A stretch of 64,000 nt of DNA, taken from NCBI RefSeq assembly GCF_020171285.1, contig NZ_JAIUZI010000006.1:123933-187932 (forward strand), read 5' to 3'. The notes beneath the pieces are model-generated. The model searched no databases and was not told where the DNA came from. It worked only from the letters and a program-made list of their open reading frames with translations. Positions 53,051 to 62,529 of the stretch are shown here, one piece after another. The DNA is from Seohaeicola saemankumensis (GTDB lineage Bacteria; Pseudomonadota; Alphaproteobacteria; Rhodobacterales; Rhodobacteraceae). Numbering within the stretch: the first letter of the stretch is position 1; the number at the start of each line of letters is the position of its first letter. The position numbers and the translations under genes are program-made.

Positions 53051-53082
53051 GGGGGCTCCTGTGTTGCGCAGGTTGTGACGGT

Positions 53083-53102
53083 TTCCAGTGCTGGAAGGTC
53101 AA
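53083..53102 (-). promoter_or_regulatory. CueR box and -35 of copZ
   Basis: On the minus strand TTGACC followed at once by the perfect dyad TTCCAGCACTGGAA. The -10 (CACAAC, 53072-53077) at 19 bases is weak, as is usual for activated MerR promoters. Confidence 0.7.
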
Positions 53103-53151
53103 GCGGTTTCTGACCCCGCCGGGGGTGCGGCAAAAGATCAGCGGGGGGCTC

Positions 53152-53182
53152 TTGACCTTCCAGTTGATGGAAGCCCTATATG
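53152..53182 (+). promoter_or_regulatory. CueR-type promoter of copA
   Basis: TTGACC (53152-53157), 19-base spacer starting TTCCAGTTGATGGAA, then TATATG (53177-53182). The over-long spacer and the dyad are classical for CueR. Confidence 0.85.
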
Positions 53183-53222
53183 AGGGGCGAAGAGAAGTTT
53201 CCTTTGCCCAAGGACCAGTCCC

Positions 53223-55718
53223 ATGTCCGCCGATCACGATCTGAACCTTTCGATATCAAACATGTCCTGCGCGGGCTGCGTGGGCCGCGCCGAGCGGGCG
53301 CTGGCGGCGGTGCCGGGTGTGGCGCAGGCGCAGGTCAACCTGGCGTCGGAATCGGCCCGCGTCACTTTCGAGGGCGCGCCGGATGCGGCCGCGCTGGTGG
53401 CGGCGCTGGACACGGCGGGCTATCCGGCGCGGGTGCAGAGCGTGACGCTGGCCATCTCGGCGATGTCCTGCGCATCCTGTGTCGGCCGGGTCGACCGGGC
53501 GCTGGCGGCGGTGCCGGGGGTGCTGGAGGTGGCGGTGAACCTGGCCTCGGAAAGCGCCACGGTCCGCTACCTGGAGGGGCAGGTCAGCCCGGCAGAGCTG
53601 ATCCGGGCGGCGACCGATGCGGGTTACCCGGCGACGGTGCAACAGGGCGGCGCGGCGCTGGACATGGGCGCGCGCAAGGAGGCCGAGGCGCGGGACCTGA
53701 GGCGTCAGGTTCTGCTGGCGGCGGCGCTGGCGCTGCCTGTCTTTGCGCTGGAGATGGGGGGGCACGCGGTGCCCGCCCTGCATCACTGGATCGCCCGCAC
53801 GATCGGGATGCAGGCCAGCTGGGTCTTGCAATTTGTCCTGACCACGCTGGTTTTGATCGGGCCGGGCAGGCAGTTTTACGCAAAGGGATTCCCGGCGCTG
53901 CTGCGCGGGGCGCCGGATATGAACAGCCTGGTCGCGGTCGGCACATCGGCGGCCTATCTGTTCTCGGTGGTTGCCACATTCGCGCCGGGGCTGCTGCCGG
54001 CGGGGACCCGCGCGGTCTATTTCGAGGCCGCCGCCGTGATCGTCGTGCTGATCCTTCTGGGCCGGTACCTGGAGGCCCGCGCCAAGGGGCGGACGGGCGA
54101 GGCGATCCACAAGCTGCTGAACCTGCAGGCGCGCACGGCGCATCTGCTGCGCGACGGCGAGGTTGTCGAGGTGGCGGCGGAGGATATCGCGCCGGGCGAC
54201 GTGCTGCTGGTGCGCCCCGGCGACCGGATCGCGGTGGACGGCGAGGTCAGCGATGGCGCGAGCTTTGTCGATGAAAGCATGATCACCGGCGAACCGGTGC
54301 CGGTGGCCAAGGCGCCGGGCGACGCGGTCACGGGTGGTACGGTGAACGGCACCGGCAGTTTCCAGTTCCGCGCCACGCGGGTCGGCGCCGATACCACGCT
54401 GGCGCAGATCGTGCGGATGGTCGAACAGGCGCAGGGCGCCAAGCTGCCGATTCAGGGCGTGGTCGACCGGATCACCCTGTGGTTCGTGCCCGCCGTGATG
54501 GCGGCGGCGGGGCTGACCGTGCTGGTCTGGCTGCTGTTCGGCCCGTCGCCGGTGCTGAGCCATGCGCTGGTGGCCGGGGTGGCAGTGCTGATCATCGCCT
54601 GCCCCTGCGCAATGGGGCTGGCGACGCCGACCTCGATCATGGTGGGCACCGGCCGCGCGGCGGAGCTGGGCGTGCTGTTTCGCAAGGGCGATGCCTTGCA
54701 GGCGCTGCAGGGGGTGCAGGTGGTGGCCTTTGACAAGACCGGGACGCTGACGCAGGGCCGGCCCGAGCTGACCGACTTGACGCTGGCCGATGGGTTCGAC
54801 CGGGCGCAGGTGCTGCGGCTGGTGGCCGGTGTCGAGCGCAACTCGGAACACCCCATCGCGCAGGCGATCGTGCGGGCGGAGGGCGAGTCGCCGGGCGAGG
54901 CGGAAGGGTTCACCTCGATCACCGGTCACGGGGTCAGTGCGGTTGTGGACGGGCGGCGCGTGCTGGTCGGCGCCGACCGGCTGATGCGGCGCGAAGGCAT
55001 CGACATGGGCGCGCTGGCCGGGGCCGGGGCGGCGCTGGGGCAGGCGGGCAAGACGCCGCTCTATGCCGCGATAGACGGGCGGATCGCGGCGGTTATCGCG
55101 GTTTCGGACCCGCTGAAGCCCTCGACCCGGGCGGCGGTCCGGGCGCTGCACGACCTGGGGCTGAAGGTGGCGATGATCACCGGCGACAATCGCGGCACGG
55201 CCGAGGCCATTGCCGCGCAGGTGGGCATCGACCACGTGGTCGCCGAGGTGCTGCCCGATGGCAAGGTCGCGGCGCTGGAGAGCCTGCGGGCGGGCGGGCG
55301 CGTGGCTTTTGTCGGCGACGGCATCAACGACGCGCCGGCGCTGGCGCAGGCCGACGTCGGCATCGCCGTCGGCACTGGCACGGACGTGGCGATCGAAGCG
55401 GCAGACGTGGTGCTGATGTCCGGCGACCTGGGCGCGGTGGTCAATGCCTTTCGGATGTCGGACGCGACCATGCGCAACATCCGGCAGAACCTGTTCTGGG
55501 CGTTTTCCTATAACACCGCGCTGATCCCGGTGGCCGCCGGGGTGCTCTACCCGGCTTTTGGCGTGCTGCTGTCGCCGGTGCTGGCGGCGGGGGCGATGGC
55601 GCTGTCGAGCGTTTTTGTGCTGAGCAACGCGCTGCGGCTGCGGTTCGTGCGGCAGGCGATGGACGAGGGCGAAAGCGGACCCGCACCGGCCCCGGTGCGC
55701 ACGGCGCCCGCAGAGTAA
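53223..55718 (+). CDS. copA: Cu(I)-exporting P1B-type ATPase
   Basis: 831 residues. Two N-terminal HMA domains (MSCAGC, ~14; MSCASC, ~80) precede eight membrane helices. The ion-channel motif is [11 protein letters not shown], the phosphatase motif SMITGEP, the phosphorylation site [10 protein letters not shown] and hinge [12 protein letters not shown]. It pumps Cu(I) from the cytoplasm to the periplasm. It is followed after 11 bases by cueR, so regulator and pump share an operon. Confidence 0.96.
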   Translation: MSADHDLNLSISNMSCAGCVGRAERALAAVPGVAQAQVNLASESARVTFEGAPDAAALVAALDTAGYPARVQSVTLAISAMSCASCVGRVDRALAAVPGVLEVAVNLASESATVRYLEGQVSPAELIRAATDAGYPATVQQGGAALDMGARKEAEARDLRRQVLLAAALALPVFALEMGGHAVPALHHWIARTIGMQASWVLQFVLTTLVLIGPGRQFYAKGFPALLRGAPDMNSLVAVGTSAAYLFSVVATFAPGLLPAGTRAVYFEAAAVIVVLILLGRYLEARAKGRTGEAIHKLLNLQARTAHLLRDGEVVEVAAEDIAPGDVLLVRPGDRIAVDGEVSDGASFVDESMITGEPVPVAKAPGDAVTGGTVNGTGSFQFRATRVGADTTLAQIVRMVEQAQGAKLPIQGVVDRITLWFVPAVMAAAGLTVLVWLLFGPSPVLSHALVAGVAVLIIACPCAMGLATPTSIMVGTGRAAELGVLFRKGDALQALQGVQVVAFDKTGTLTQGRPELTDLTLADGFDRAQVLRLVAGVERNSEHPIAQAIVRAEGESPGEAEGFTSITGHGVSAVVDGRRVLVGADRLMRREGIDMGALAGAGAALGQAGKTPLYAAIDGRIAAVIAVSDPLKPSTRAAVRALHDLGLKVAMITGDNRGTAEAIAAQVGIDHVVAEVLPDGKVAALESLRAGGRVAFVGDGINDAPALAQADVGIAVGTGTDVAIEAADVVLMSGDLGAVVNAFRMSDATMRNIRQNLFWAFSYNTALIPVAAGVLYPAFGVLLSPVLAAGAMALSSVFVLSNALRLRFVRQAMDEGESGPAPAPVRTAPAE

Positions 55719-55729
55719 AGGAGAGACAG

Positions 55730-56140
55730 ATGAACATCGGAGATGTTGCCGAACGCTCGGGGCTGCCGGCCAAGACCATCCGCTATTACGAGGACATCGG
55801 GCTGGTACGGCCGGGGCGTGACACGAACGGTTACCGCCGGTTCTGCGAGTCGGACCTGCACAAGCTGGCGTTTCTGGGGCGGGCGCGGTCGCTGGGGTTC
55901 TCGATCGAGGATTGCCGCAGTCTGATGGCGCTGTACGAGGATCGGGCGCGCACCAGTTTCGAGGTCAGGGAGATCGCGCGCGATCATCTCGCCCGAATCG
56001 AGCGAAAGCTGGAAGAACTACAGGAGATGCACAAGACGCTGTCGCATCTGGTGGCCGAATGCGCCGGAGACGACCGGCCCGACTGTCCGATCCTGCGCGA
56101 TCTGGCCTCGCATGGCGGCGCCTGCGGCGGGGAACCGTAA
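55730..56140 (+). CDS. cueR: Copper-responsive MerR regulator CueR
   Basis: 136 residues. The winged helix starts MNIGDVAERSGLPAKTIRYYEDIGL, and the dimer helix leads to the metal loop ECAGDDRPDCPI with Cys-x7-Cys, the CueR Cu(I)-binding pattern. It should activate the three TTGACC-N19 promoters seen at 51816, 53072 and 53152 when Cu(I) rises. Confidence 0.94.
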   Translation: MNIGDVAERSGLPAKTIRYYEDIGLVRPGRDTNGYRRFCESDLHKLAFLGRARSLGFSIEDCRSLMALYEDRARTSFEVREIARDHLARIERKLEELQEMHKTLSHLVAECAGDDRPDCPILRDLASHGGACGGEP

Positions 56141-56175
56141 AAGGACCGCCCCGATTTTGATCATCCCCGATGCAG

Positions 56176-56203
56176 AAAGCCCCGCCCCGGCGGGGCTTTT
56201 ATT
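56176..56203 (+). terminator. Terminator of copA-cueR
   Basis: AAAGCCCCGCC paired with GGCGGGGCTTT, ending in TTTTATTG. Confidence 0.85.
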
Positions 56204-56222
56204 GTTTGGGGGCGGGGTTGCT

Positions 56223-56251
56223 TGACAAACCTGACGTTTTCGCTCAACTAA
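56223..56251 (+). promoter_or_regulatory. Promoter with RirA/IRO-type iron box
   Basis: TTGACA (56223-56228), 17 bases, CAACTA. Between them lies TGA-N9-TCA (56232-56246), the IRO-box form bound by RirA in alphaproteobacteria; it would repress hemP transcription when iron is plentiful. Confidence 0.6.
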
Positions 56252-56320
56252 TCGGCAGATCCAGCCACCCTGCCTCGTCCTGGGAAGCCCGATGCCCCGA
56301 AACGGATATGGAAACGCGTT

Positions 56321-56482
56321 ATGCGGCAGGAATTCGCGCCTCTCCCCCTTCCCGAGACTCGACGGCTCTTTCGGCCCGAGTTGCTGGACTGGTTTGCCCA
56401 GACCGAGGCGGCGGGCGGCGATGGCGGTCAGCGCGACTGGCTGGATTGCTGCGACTGGCGGCTGGATGCCGCGCGCCAATGA
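56321..56482 (+). CDS. 53-aa protein translationally coupled to hemP
   Basis: MRQEFAPLPLPETRRLFRPE, then an acidic Trp-rich tail with DWLDCCDWRLDAARQ. Four Trp and a CC pair in 53 residues are unusual. It overlaps hemP by four bases (ATGA) and follows the iron-type promoter, so it is probably an iron- or haem-linked small protein. No family is recognised. Confidence 0.6.
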   Translation: MRQEFAPLPLPETRRLFRPELLDWFAQTEAAGGDGGQRDWLDCCDWRLDAARQ

Positions 56483-56640
56483 CTGATCCCGACACATCGA
56501 GCACCGGCGCGCAGCAGCGCTGTCCGGTGCATGCGGCAACCGATCTGACCGATGGCGGCACGCAGGCGCAGATCCTGCTGAACGGGCAGGTCTATTACCT
56601 GCGCATCACCCGGGCCGGAAAGCTGATTTTGACCAAATAA
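56479..56640 (+). CDS. hemP: Haemin uptake protein HemP
   Basis: 53 residues. The C-terminal half ILLNGQVYYLRITRAGKLI is the HemP/HmuP core; the N-terminal half holds a single CPVH. In rhizobia and Bradyrhizobium the HmuP relative activates haem-uptake genes with Irr. Here it heads the iron cluster. It overlaps the upstream small gene. Confidence 0.88.
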   Translation: MTDPDTSSTGAQQRCPVHAATDLTDGGTQAQILLNGQVYYLRITRAGKLILTK

Positions 56641-56697
56641 CCCGGCGCGCGCGGCGATGCCCCGCGCCGCCACTGCTTGAACATGAGGAAAAGCGAT

Positions 56698-57960
56698 ATG
56701 AAGACCCTGTTTGTGACCACCGCCGCGATTGGCCTGATGGCCGGTTCGATGGCCATGGCGGTCGAGAAATCCGATGTTGTCGCAACGTATGCCGATATCG
56801 CGGCGGCCAAATACGGCGACAGCCTGGTCACCGCGCAGCGGCTGCGGGCGGCGGTCGAGGCGCTGGTGGCCGAGCCGTTGGCGGAAAACCTGCAGGCGGC
56901 GAAATCGGCCTGGCTGGCGGCGCGGGTGCCCTATCAGCAGACCGAGGTCTTTCGCTTTGGCAATGCCATCGTCGACGACTGGGAGGGCAAGGTGAACGCC
57001 TGGCCGCTGGACGAGGGGCTGATCGACTATGTCGATGCCGCCTATGGCGGACCGACCGATGACAACCCGCTGGCGGTTCTGAACGTGGTGGCCAACCCCA
57101 GCCTCGAGATCTCGGGCGGCACCGTCGACGCCAGCGCGATCACGCCCGAGATGATCGGCGAGACCCTGCACGAGGCCGATGGGATCGAATCCAACGTCGC
57201 CAGCGGCTATCACGCGATCGAGTTTCTGCTGTGGGGGCAGGATCTGAACGGGCATGGCACCGGCGCGGGCAACCGCCCCTGGACTGATTATGCCACAGGC
57301 GACGATTGCACCAACGCCAACTGCGACCGGCGCGGCGCCTATCTGACAGCGGCGACCGATCTGCTGGTCAGCGATCTGGAGTGGATGGCGGCGCAATGGG
57401 CGCAGGGCGGCGCCGCGCGCGCGGCAGTCACCGAAAACCCCGATGCGGGCATCGTGGCGATGCTGACCGGCATGGGCAGCCTGAGCTACGGCGAGCAGGC
57501 CGGCGAGCGGATGCGGCTGGGGCTGATGCTGAACGACCCCGAGGAAGAGCACGATTGTTTCTCGGACAACACCCACAACAGCCACTATTTCGACGGGCTG
57601 GGCATTCAGAACGTCTATCTGGGCGAATACGTCCGGGTGAATGGCGAGCTGGTCAGCGGCGCGTCGCTGTCGGATCTGGTTGCCGCCACAGATGCCGCGC
57701 TGGACGCGGAGATGCGCGCCAAGCTGGATGCGACCATGGCGGCGCTGGCACGGATCAAGGTCGCCGCCGAGGCCGGCTTTGCCTATGACCAGATGCTGGA
57801 GCGCGGCAATGCCGGTGGCGAGATGCTGATCATGGGCGGCGTCAACGGGTTGATCGACCAGACCCGCAGCATTGAACGGGTGGTTGCCGCCCTGGGGCTG
57901 GACGGGATCGCCGTCGAAGGGTCCGACAGTCTCGACAACCCCGGCGAGGTTTTCAAGTAA
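56698..57960 (+). CDS. Imelysin family iron-regulated periplasmic protein
   Basis: 420 residues. A signal peptide ends near AMA-V (~21). The imelysin (peptidase M75-like) domain has the conserved GxHxxE motif in SGYHAIEFLLWG (~170) and NGHGTGAGNRP nearby. Relatives such as IrpA and EfeO act in iron uptake; proteolysis is doubtful. It follows hemP by 57 bases and should be iron-controlled. Confidence 0.9.
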   Translation: MKTLFVTTAAIGLMAGSMAMAVEKSDVVATYADIAAAKYGDSLVTAQRLRAAVEALVAEPLAENLQAAKSAWLAARVPYQQTEVFRFGNAIVDDWEGKVNAWPLDEGLIDYVDAAYGGPTDDNPLAVLNVVANPSLEISGGTVDASAITPEMIGETLHEADGIESNVASGYHAIEFLLWGQDLNGHGTGAGNRPWTDYATGDDCTNANCDRRGAYLTAATDLLVSDLEWMAAQWAQGGAARAAVTENPDAGIVAMLTGMGSLSYGEQAGERMRLGLMLNDPEEEHDCFSDNTHNSHYFDGLGIQNVYLGEYVRVNGELVSGASLSDLVAATDAALDAEMRAKLDATMAALARIKVAAEAGFAYDQMLERGNAGGEMLIMGGVNGLIDQTRSIERVVAALGLDGIAVEGSDSLDNPGEVFK

Positions 57961-58031
57961 CCCCTCACCCAAGATAGCCAAGCCAGCGCCGCAGCCAGCC
58001 CAGCTACTCCCTCAAGAAAGTAGCACGAAAA

Positions 58032-59099
58032 ATGACAAACAAGCTGACTGTGGCGCTGGTCTCCGGCGTCTCAATGCTGGCGTTCGCCGGCGCCGTGGCC
58101 GCGCAGGACAAGGACCTGTCGCAGGCCGACGCCCGCGCCGAAGAGACCGGCGCGCGGTTCACATGGGAAGGCTCGCTGGAAATCGGCAGCGAAGCGGTGT
58201 TCGAATCGACCGTGCCGGGCAACGAGATCCGCGACACCTATGCCATCGGCGAGGTGGCCGGGGAACTGGCGCTGGGCGGCGGGGTGGCGATCTTTACCGG
58301 GCTGACCTGGGAGTCGGTGACGCCGCCTGTCGCGGACCGGTCTTTCGAAGACATGGGCCTGTATTTCCACGAGCTGGGCGTGAAATTCGACGCCGCCAAC
58401 GGCACGTTCTTTCTGGGCAAGGTGCATCCGGTGTTCGGATCGGCCTGGGATTCGACGGCCGGTTTCTTTGGCGGCAGCCTGGCCGAGGATTATGAGCTGA
58501 CCGAAAAGATCGGTGCGCTGGCCGATGTCGATCTGGGCGCGGCGGGCACCCTGTCGTTTGGCATCTTTTACGATGACGACACGGTGCTGAGCGAATCCGC
58601 CGGGTTCAACCGGGGCCGCAATACCACGGCCGCCGGCGGCGCGGGCAACACCGGCGAGTTCAACAATGCCGCGATCCAGTGGTCGAACCAGTGGGATGCC
58701 ACCTATGCCCATATCGGTGTGCGCCACCTGTCGGCGGGGGCGGGCGATGTGTCCGACGAGACCGGCATCGTGGCCGGGATCGGCCATTCCTTTACGCCCA
58801 CCGGCCTGCCGTTGGACCTGTTTGCCGAAGTCGCCTCTTTAGACGGTTATGGCGGCAGCGCCGACGACGCCACCTATGTCACGCTGAACGCCGCCTATGC
58901 CATCGGCAAGACGACGATTTCCGGCACCTACGCGCGCCGCGACATCAGCAGCGCGGGGGTCACCGACCTGGCGTCGATCGCGGTGGAGTACCCGCTGACG
59001 GATAACCTGCTGATGGGCGGCGCGCTGGCGCATGTGGATGACAACGGGGTCAAGGACAAGGTGGTCGGCCTGAACCTGGTCTATTCCTTTGGCGGCTGA
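58032..59099 (+). CDS. Outer-membrane beta-barrel protein
   Basis: 355 residues. A signal peptide ends at VAA-Q (~24). The rest alternates polar and hydrophobic residues with aromatic belts (FTWEGSLEIGSEAVFES, DVDLGAAGTLSFGIFY), and closes with the barrel signature NLVYSFGG. No specific family is sure. It is 71 bases after the imelysin gene and may import or release the metal substrate of this locus. Confidence 0.75.
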   Translation: MTNKLTVALVSGVSMLAFAGAVAAQDKDLSQADARAEETGARFTWEGSLEIGSEAVFESTVPGNEIRDTYAIGEVAGELALGGGVAIFTGLTWESVTPPVADRSFEDMGLYFHELGVKFDAANGTFFLGKVHPVFGSAWDSTAGFFGGSLAEDYELTEKIGALADVDLGAAGTLSFGIFYDDDTVLSESAGFNRGRNTTAAGGAGNTGEFNNAAIQWSNQWDATYAHIGVRHLSAGAGDVSDETGIVAGIGHSFTPTGLPLDLFAEVASLDGYGGSADDATYVTLNAAYAIGKTTISGTYARRDISSAGVTDLASIAVEYPLTDNLLMGGALAHVDDNGVKDKVVGLNLVYSFGG

Positions 59100-59150
59100 A
59101 CCGCCTGCTGTTTCCTCGGTGGCGCCCGGATCCCTCCGGGTGCCAATCGG

Positions 59151-59182
59151 AAAAGGGCCGCGTATTCTCGCGGCCCTTTTTT
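59151..59182 (+). terminator. Rho-independent terminator
   Basis: AAAGGGCCGCG-tattct-CGCGGCCCTTTTTT, past the barrel gene. It splits the iron locus into two transcripts. Confidence 0.9.
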
Positions 59183-59211
59183 GCGGCAAATCGCCATACC
59201 TGAGTGAAGAG

Positions 59212-59246
59212 GTCGGAAAACTCTGGCGTCGCGATATATTTCCGAC
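59212..59246. promoter_or_regulatory. Inverted repeat upstream of bfd
   Basis: GTCGGAAA (59212-59219) and TTTCCGAC (59239-59246), 19 bases apart, about 60 bases before bfd. It may be a regulator site or an mRNA leader hairpin. Confidence 0.4.
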
Positions 59247-59306
59247 TAATGATGTCAGGTAATCGGGCTTGCCGAGTCCGGGAGACACCCAAGGGATGGT
59301 TGCGCC

Positions 59307-59600
59307 ATGATCGTCTGTCACTGCATGAACATCACGGATCACGACATTCACGCCGCTGTGGACTGGATGCGCGCCGCGGATCCCGACACGCTAATCAATC
59401 CCGGCAAAGTGTATAATGCGCTGGGAAAATCAGCGGATTGCGGTAGCTGCATGCCTCTTTTCCTGAGCACCATGCGAAGCAATAAAAACCTTGAAGTTCC
59501 TGCTGCACTCCGCGATCTTAGAACCAATCTAAACAAGGAGACAGTTCATGAAGGGCGACCCCAAGGTTATCGAATACCTCAACAAATCTCTGCGCCATGA
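59307..59600 (+). CDS. bfd: Bacterioferritin-associated ferredoxin
   Basis: 97 residues. The Bfd [2Fe-2S] cysteines are in [14 protein letters not shown] (C4, C6) and [10 protein letters not shown] (~44-53). Bfd delivers electrons to bacterioferritin to release stored iron. The family is usually about 65-75 residues; here the frame continues ~25 residues and overlaps bfr by 53 bases, so the tail may be a chance extension. Confidence 0.88.
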   Translation: MIVCHCMNITDHDIHAAVDWMRAADPDTLINPGKVYNALGKSADCGSCMPLFLSTMRSNKNLEVPAALRDLRTNLNKETVHEGRPQGYRIPQQISAP

Positions 59601-60033
59601 GCTGACGGCGGTCAGCCAGTACTGGCTGCATTACCGGCTTCAGGAGGACTGGGGTCTGGTCCACATGGCCAAGAAAAGCCGCGAGGAAAGCATCGAAGAG
59701 ATGGGCCACGCGGACAAGCTGATCGAACGGATCATCTTTCTCGAAGGCCACCCGAACCTGCAAAAGCTCGATCCCCTGCGGATTGGTCAAAACCCGAAGG
59801 AAACGCTGGAATGCGATCTGGCCGCGGAACACGATGCGCGCGCGCTGTACATCGAGGCGCGGGAATACTGCCGCGAGGCGGGCGACTATGTCTCGATGGG
59901 TCTGTTCGAAAGCCTGATTTCCGATGAAGAAGGCCATATCGACTTTCTCGAAACCCAGCTTGACCTCTATGACCGTGTCGGTGAGCAGAACTATGCCCAG
60001 CTCAATGCGGCCAAGATGGACGAAGGCGAGTAA
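59548..60033 (+). CDS. bfr: Bacterioferritin
   Basis: 161 residues. Ferroxidase ligands fall exactly at E18, E51, H54, E94, E127 and H130, and the haem ligand M52 is present (EEMGHADKL), matching E. coli Bfr numbering. It stores iron in 24-subunit shells in the cytoplasm. The ATG at 59548 is preceded by AAGGAG. It overlaps bfd and the next gene. Confidence 0.97.
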   Translation: MKGDPKVIEYLNKSLRHELTAVSQYWLHYRLQEDWGLVHMAKKSREESIEEMGHADKLIERIIFLEGHPNLQKLDPLRIGQNPKETLECDLAAEHDARALYIEAREYCREAGDYVSMGLFESLISDEEGHIDFLETQLDLYDRVGEQNYAQLNAAKMDEGE

Positions 60034-61516
60034 ACTTGCCCTCACGGCGGCGAGTGTGGCAACACTCGCCGCCGCAGCCCCGGTTCCGTCCGGGGACCCG
60101 CATGTGCCGGCTGTGCCGCGCGACGCCACGGATCGGCAGAAGGTCGTGGATATCACCCGGCCTGCTGCGCATTTCACCGACATCGAACGCTTTGAAACCC
60201 GCCCCGGCGGCGGCGCGACGGTACCCGCCCGCACCGACAGGGATGCCTTTGCCCAGCCCTCGGCGGGGATGGATTTCGAACGCGAGCTGGATTTCCGTAC
60301 CGGCAACGCGCTGTTCCAGAAGCTGTGGGTGTCCGCGCCGTCCTCGACCAAGGCGTCGGACGGGCTGGGGCCGCTTTATAACGCGCGGGCCTGCGAAAGC
60401 TGTCACATCCGCGACGGGCGGGGCGATCCGGCGGCCTCGCTGGTGATGCGGTTGTCGGTGCCGGGCGAGGATGCGCCGATGGCCGGGGTGCCCGGCTATC
60501 ATGCCACCGCGCCCGATCCGGTTTATGGCGCCCAGTTGCAGGATGTCAGCCTGCCCGGCCATCCGGCGGAATACCGGCTGGAGGTGACCTATGCCGAACG
60601 CGATATCGCGCTGTCCGGTGGCGAGACCGCTCGGCTGCGGGCGCCGGCCTATGCGCTGTACGACCTCGGATATGGGCCGTTGCACGCCCGGGCCATGACC
60701 AGCCCCCGCATCGCGCCGCCGATGATCGGTCTTGGGCTGCTCGAGGCGATCCCGGCCGCCGATATCCTGGCGCGCGCGGACGAGGACGACCGCGACGGCG
60801 ACGGTATCTCGGGCAAGGCCAACGTGGTGTGGTCGCGCGAGCATGATCACCCGATGCTGGGCCGGTTCGGCCACAAGGCGGGGCAGCCGACAATCCGCCA
60901 GCAGGTGGCGGATGCCTTTGCCCATGACCTCGGCCTGTCGACGCCGCTGTATCCCGATGCCTGGGGCGACTGCACGGCGCGCCAGGGCGGGTGCCGGGCC
61001 GCGCCCCACGGCGACGGCGACGCGCGCGTGTTCGAGGTGGACGGGCCGACGCTGGATATCGTCGCCTTCTACAGCCGCAACCTGGCCGTGCCGGCCCGAC
61101 GCAGGGCCGGGGATCGCCAGGTGCTGCGCGGCAAGAAGCTGTTCTATGACAGCGGCTGCGTGGCCTGCCATACGCCGAAGTTCGTGACCCACCGGCTGGA
61201 GGGCCAGCCCGAACAGAGCTTTCAGCTGATCTGGCCCTACAGCGATCTGCTGCTGCACGACATGGGCGAAGGGCTGGCCGATCATCGCCCCGAGGGGCGC
61301 GCCACGGGCCGCGAATGGCGCACCGCGCCGCTCTGGGGGATCGGGCTGACGGCGCAGGTCGGCGGGCAGGCGACATACCTGCATGACGGCCGCGCGCGCA
61401 GCCTGCTCGAAGCGATCCTGTGGCATGGTGGCGAGGCGCAGGCGGCGCGGGATACCGTGGTCGCCATGCCCGCCGCCGACCGTGCCGACCTGATCCGATT
61501 TCTGGAAAGTCTCTGA
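60005..61516 (+). CDS. Di-haem oxidoreductase (DUF1111) family protein
   Basis: 503 residues. The N-terminal signal is [14 protein letters not shown], after an Arg/Lys-rich start. Two haem-binding CxxCH motifs, CESCH (~134) and CVACH (~385), together with [17 protein letters not shown] identify the DHOR family, often paired with imelysins. It is periplasmic and may oxidise or reduce iron during uptake. The best start, ATG 60005, overlaps bfr by 29 bases. Confidence 0.88.
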   Translation: MRPRWTKASKLALTAASVATLAAAAPVPSGDPHVPAVPRDATDRQKVVDITRPAAHFTDIERFETRPGGGATVPARTDRDAFAQPSAGMDFERELDFRTGNALFQKLWVSAPSSTKASDGLGPLYNARACESCHIRDGRGDPAASLVMRLSVPGEDAPMAGVPGYHATAPDPVYGAQLQDVSLPGHPAEYRLEVTYAERDIALSGGETARLRAPAYALYDLGYGPLHARAMTSPRIAPPMIGLGLLEAIPAADILARADEDDRDGDGISGKANVVWSREHDHPMLGRFGHKAGQPTIRQQVADAFAHDLGLSTPLYPDAWGDCTARQGGCRAAPHGDGDARVFEVDGPTLDIVAFYSRNLAVPARRRAGDRQVLRGKKLFYDSGCVACHTPKFVTHRLEGQPEQSFQLIWPYSDLLLHDMGEGLADHRPEGRATGREWRTAPLWGIGLTAQVGGQATYLHDGRARSLLEAILWHGGEAQAARDTVVAMPAADRADLIRFLESL

Positions 61517-61519
61517 TCC

Positions 61520-62527
61520 ATGATGTTGAAATCCCTTACCTTCTCTCTCTGTCTCATCGCCACGGGGGCGGTCGCCGGTCCGCGTCAGGCCACCATTGAC
61601 GCGGTGCTGGACCAGCATGTTCTGCCACGCATGCAGCTGCTCTCGGAGAGCGCGGCAGATCTGAGCGAGGCGGCGGTGGCCGATTGCACGCCGGCGGCGC
61701 TGCGCGGCCCATGGTCCGAGGCGTTCGACGCCTGGATCGGGGTCAGCCACTTGCGGTTCGGCCCGGCGGAAACGGCGTCGCGCGGCTTTGCGCTGGCGTT
61801 CTGGCCGGATACCCGCGGGCGCACGCCCAAGGCGCTGTCAGGGCTGATCGCCGCCGCCGATCCGGTGGTCGGGGACCCGGCGCGGTTCGCCGAGGTGTCG
61901 ATCGCCGGGCGTGGGTTTTATGCGCTGGAGCTGATGCTGTATGATCCGGCGTTTGCGGAGCTGGGCGAGGCCGATTACCGCTGCGCCCTGATCCGTGCCA
62001 TGACGGCCGATATCGCGGCGACGGCAAGGGCTGTTTTTGACGACTGGACAGGCGGTTACGCGGCGGCAATGCGACATCCGGGCAGTGGCCCCTACAAGGA
62101 CGAAAGCGAGGTGCTGCAAGAGCTGTTCAAGGCGCTGGACACCGGGTTGCAGATCAACGCCGACCTGCGGCTGGGACGTCCGCTGGGCAGTTTCGAACGC
62201 CCGTGCCCCGAACGCGCCGAGACCCGGAGATCGGGGCGGTCGCTGGAGAATGTCCGGCTGTCGATGACCGCTCTGCGGCAGCTGGCGGTTCTATTGGCGG
62301 GCAAAGATAATCGTCTTTCCATTAGCTTAGAGGAACAATTTGATGTTGTGCTGGAGCGCGCGGAAGCGCTGCAGGACCCGGTCTTTGCCGGCGTGGCAGA
62401 GCCGCAGAGCCGGTTTCGGATAGAAGCGCTGCAGCAGTCGGTGAACGACGTCCGCACCAGGGCGGTCGAGGAACTCGGCCCGTCGCTGGGCGTTGCGGCC
62501 GGGTTCAATGCGATGGATGGAGATTGA
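61520..62527 (+). CDS. Imelysin family protein with altered motif
   Basis: 335 residues. A signal peptide ends at AVA-G (~20). The fold segments align with imelysin (WIGVSHLRFGP, DWTGGYAAAM), but at the GxHxxE site it reads GFYALELMLYD, Tyr in place of His. It is probably a substrate-binding or scaffold member of the pair. It is three bases from the DHOR gene. Confidence 0.85.
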   Translation: MMLKSLTFSLCLIATGAVAGPRQATIDAVLDQHVLPRMQLLSESAADLSEAAVADCTPAALRGPWSEAFDAWIGVSHLRFGPAETASRGFALAFWPDTRGRTPKALSGLIAAADPVVGDPARFAEVSIAGRGFYALELMLYDPAFAELGEADYRCALIRAMTADIAATARAVFDDWTGGYAAAMRHPGSGPYKDESEVLQELFKALDTGLQINADLRLGRPLGSFERPCPERAETRRSGRSLENVRLSMTALRQLAVLLAGKDNRLSISLEEQFDVVLERAEALQDPVFAGVAEPQSRFRIEALQQSVNDVRTRAVEELGPSLGVAAGFNAMDGD

Positions 62528-62529
62528 AC

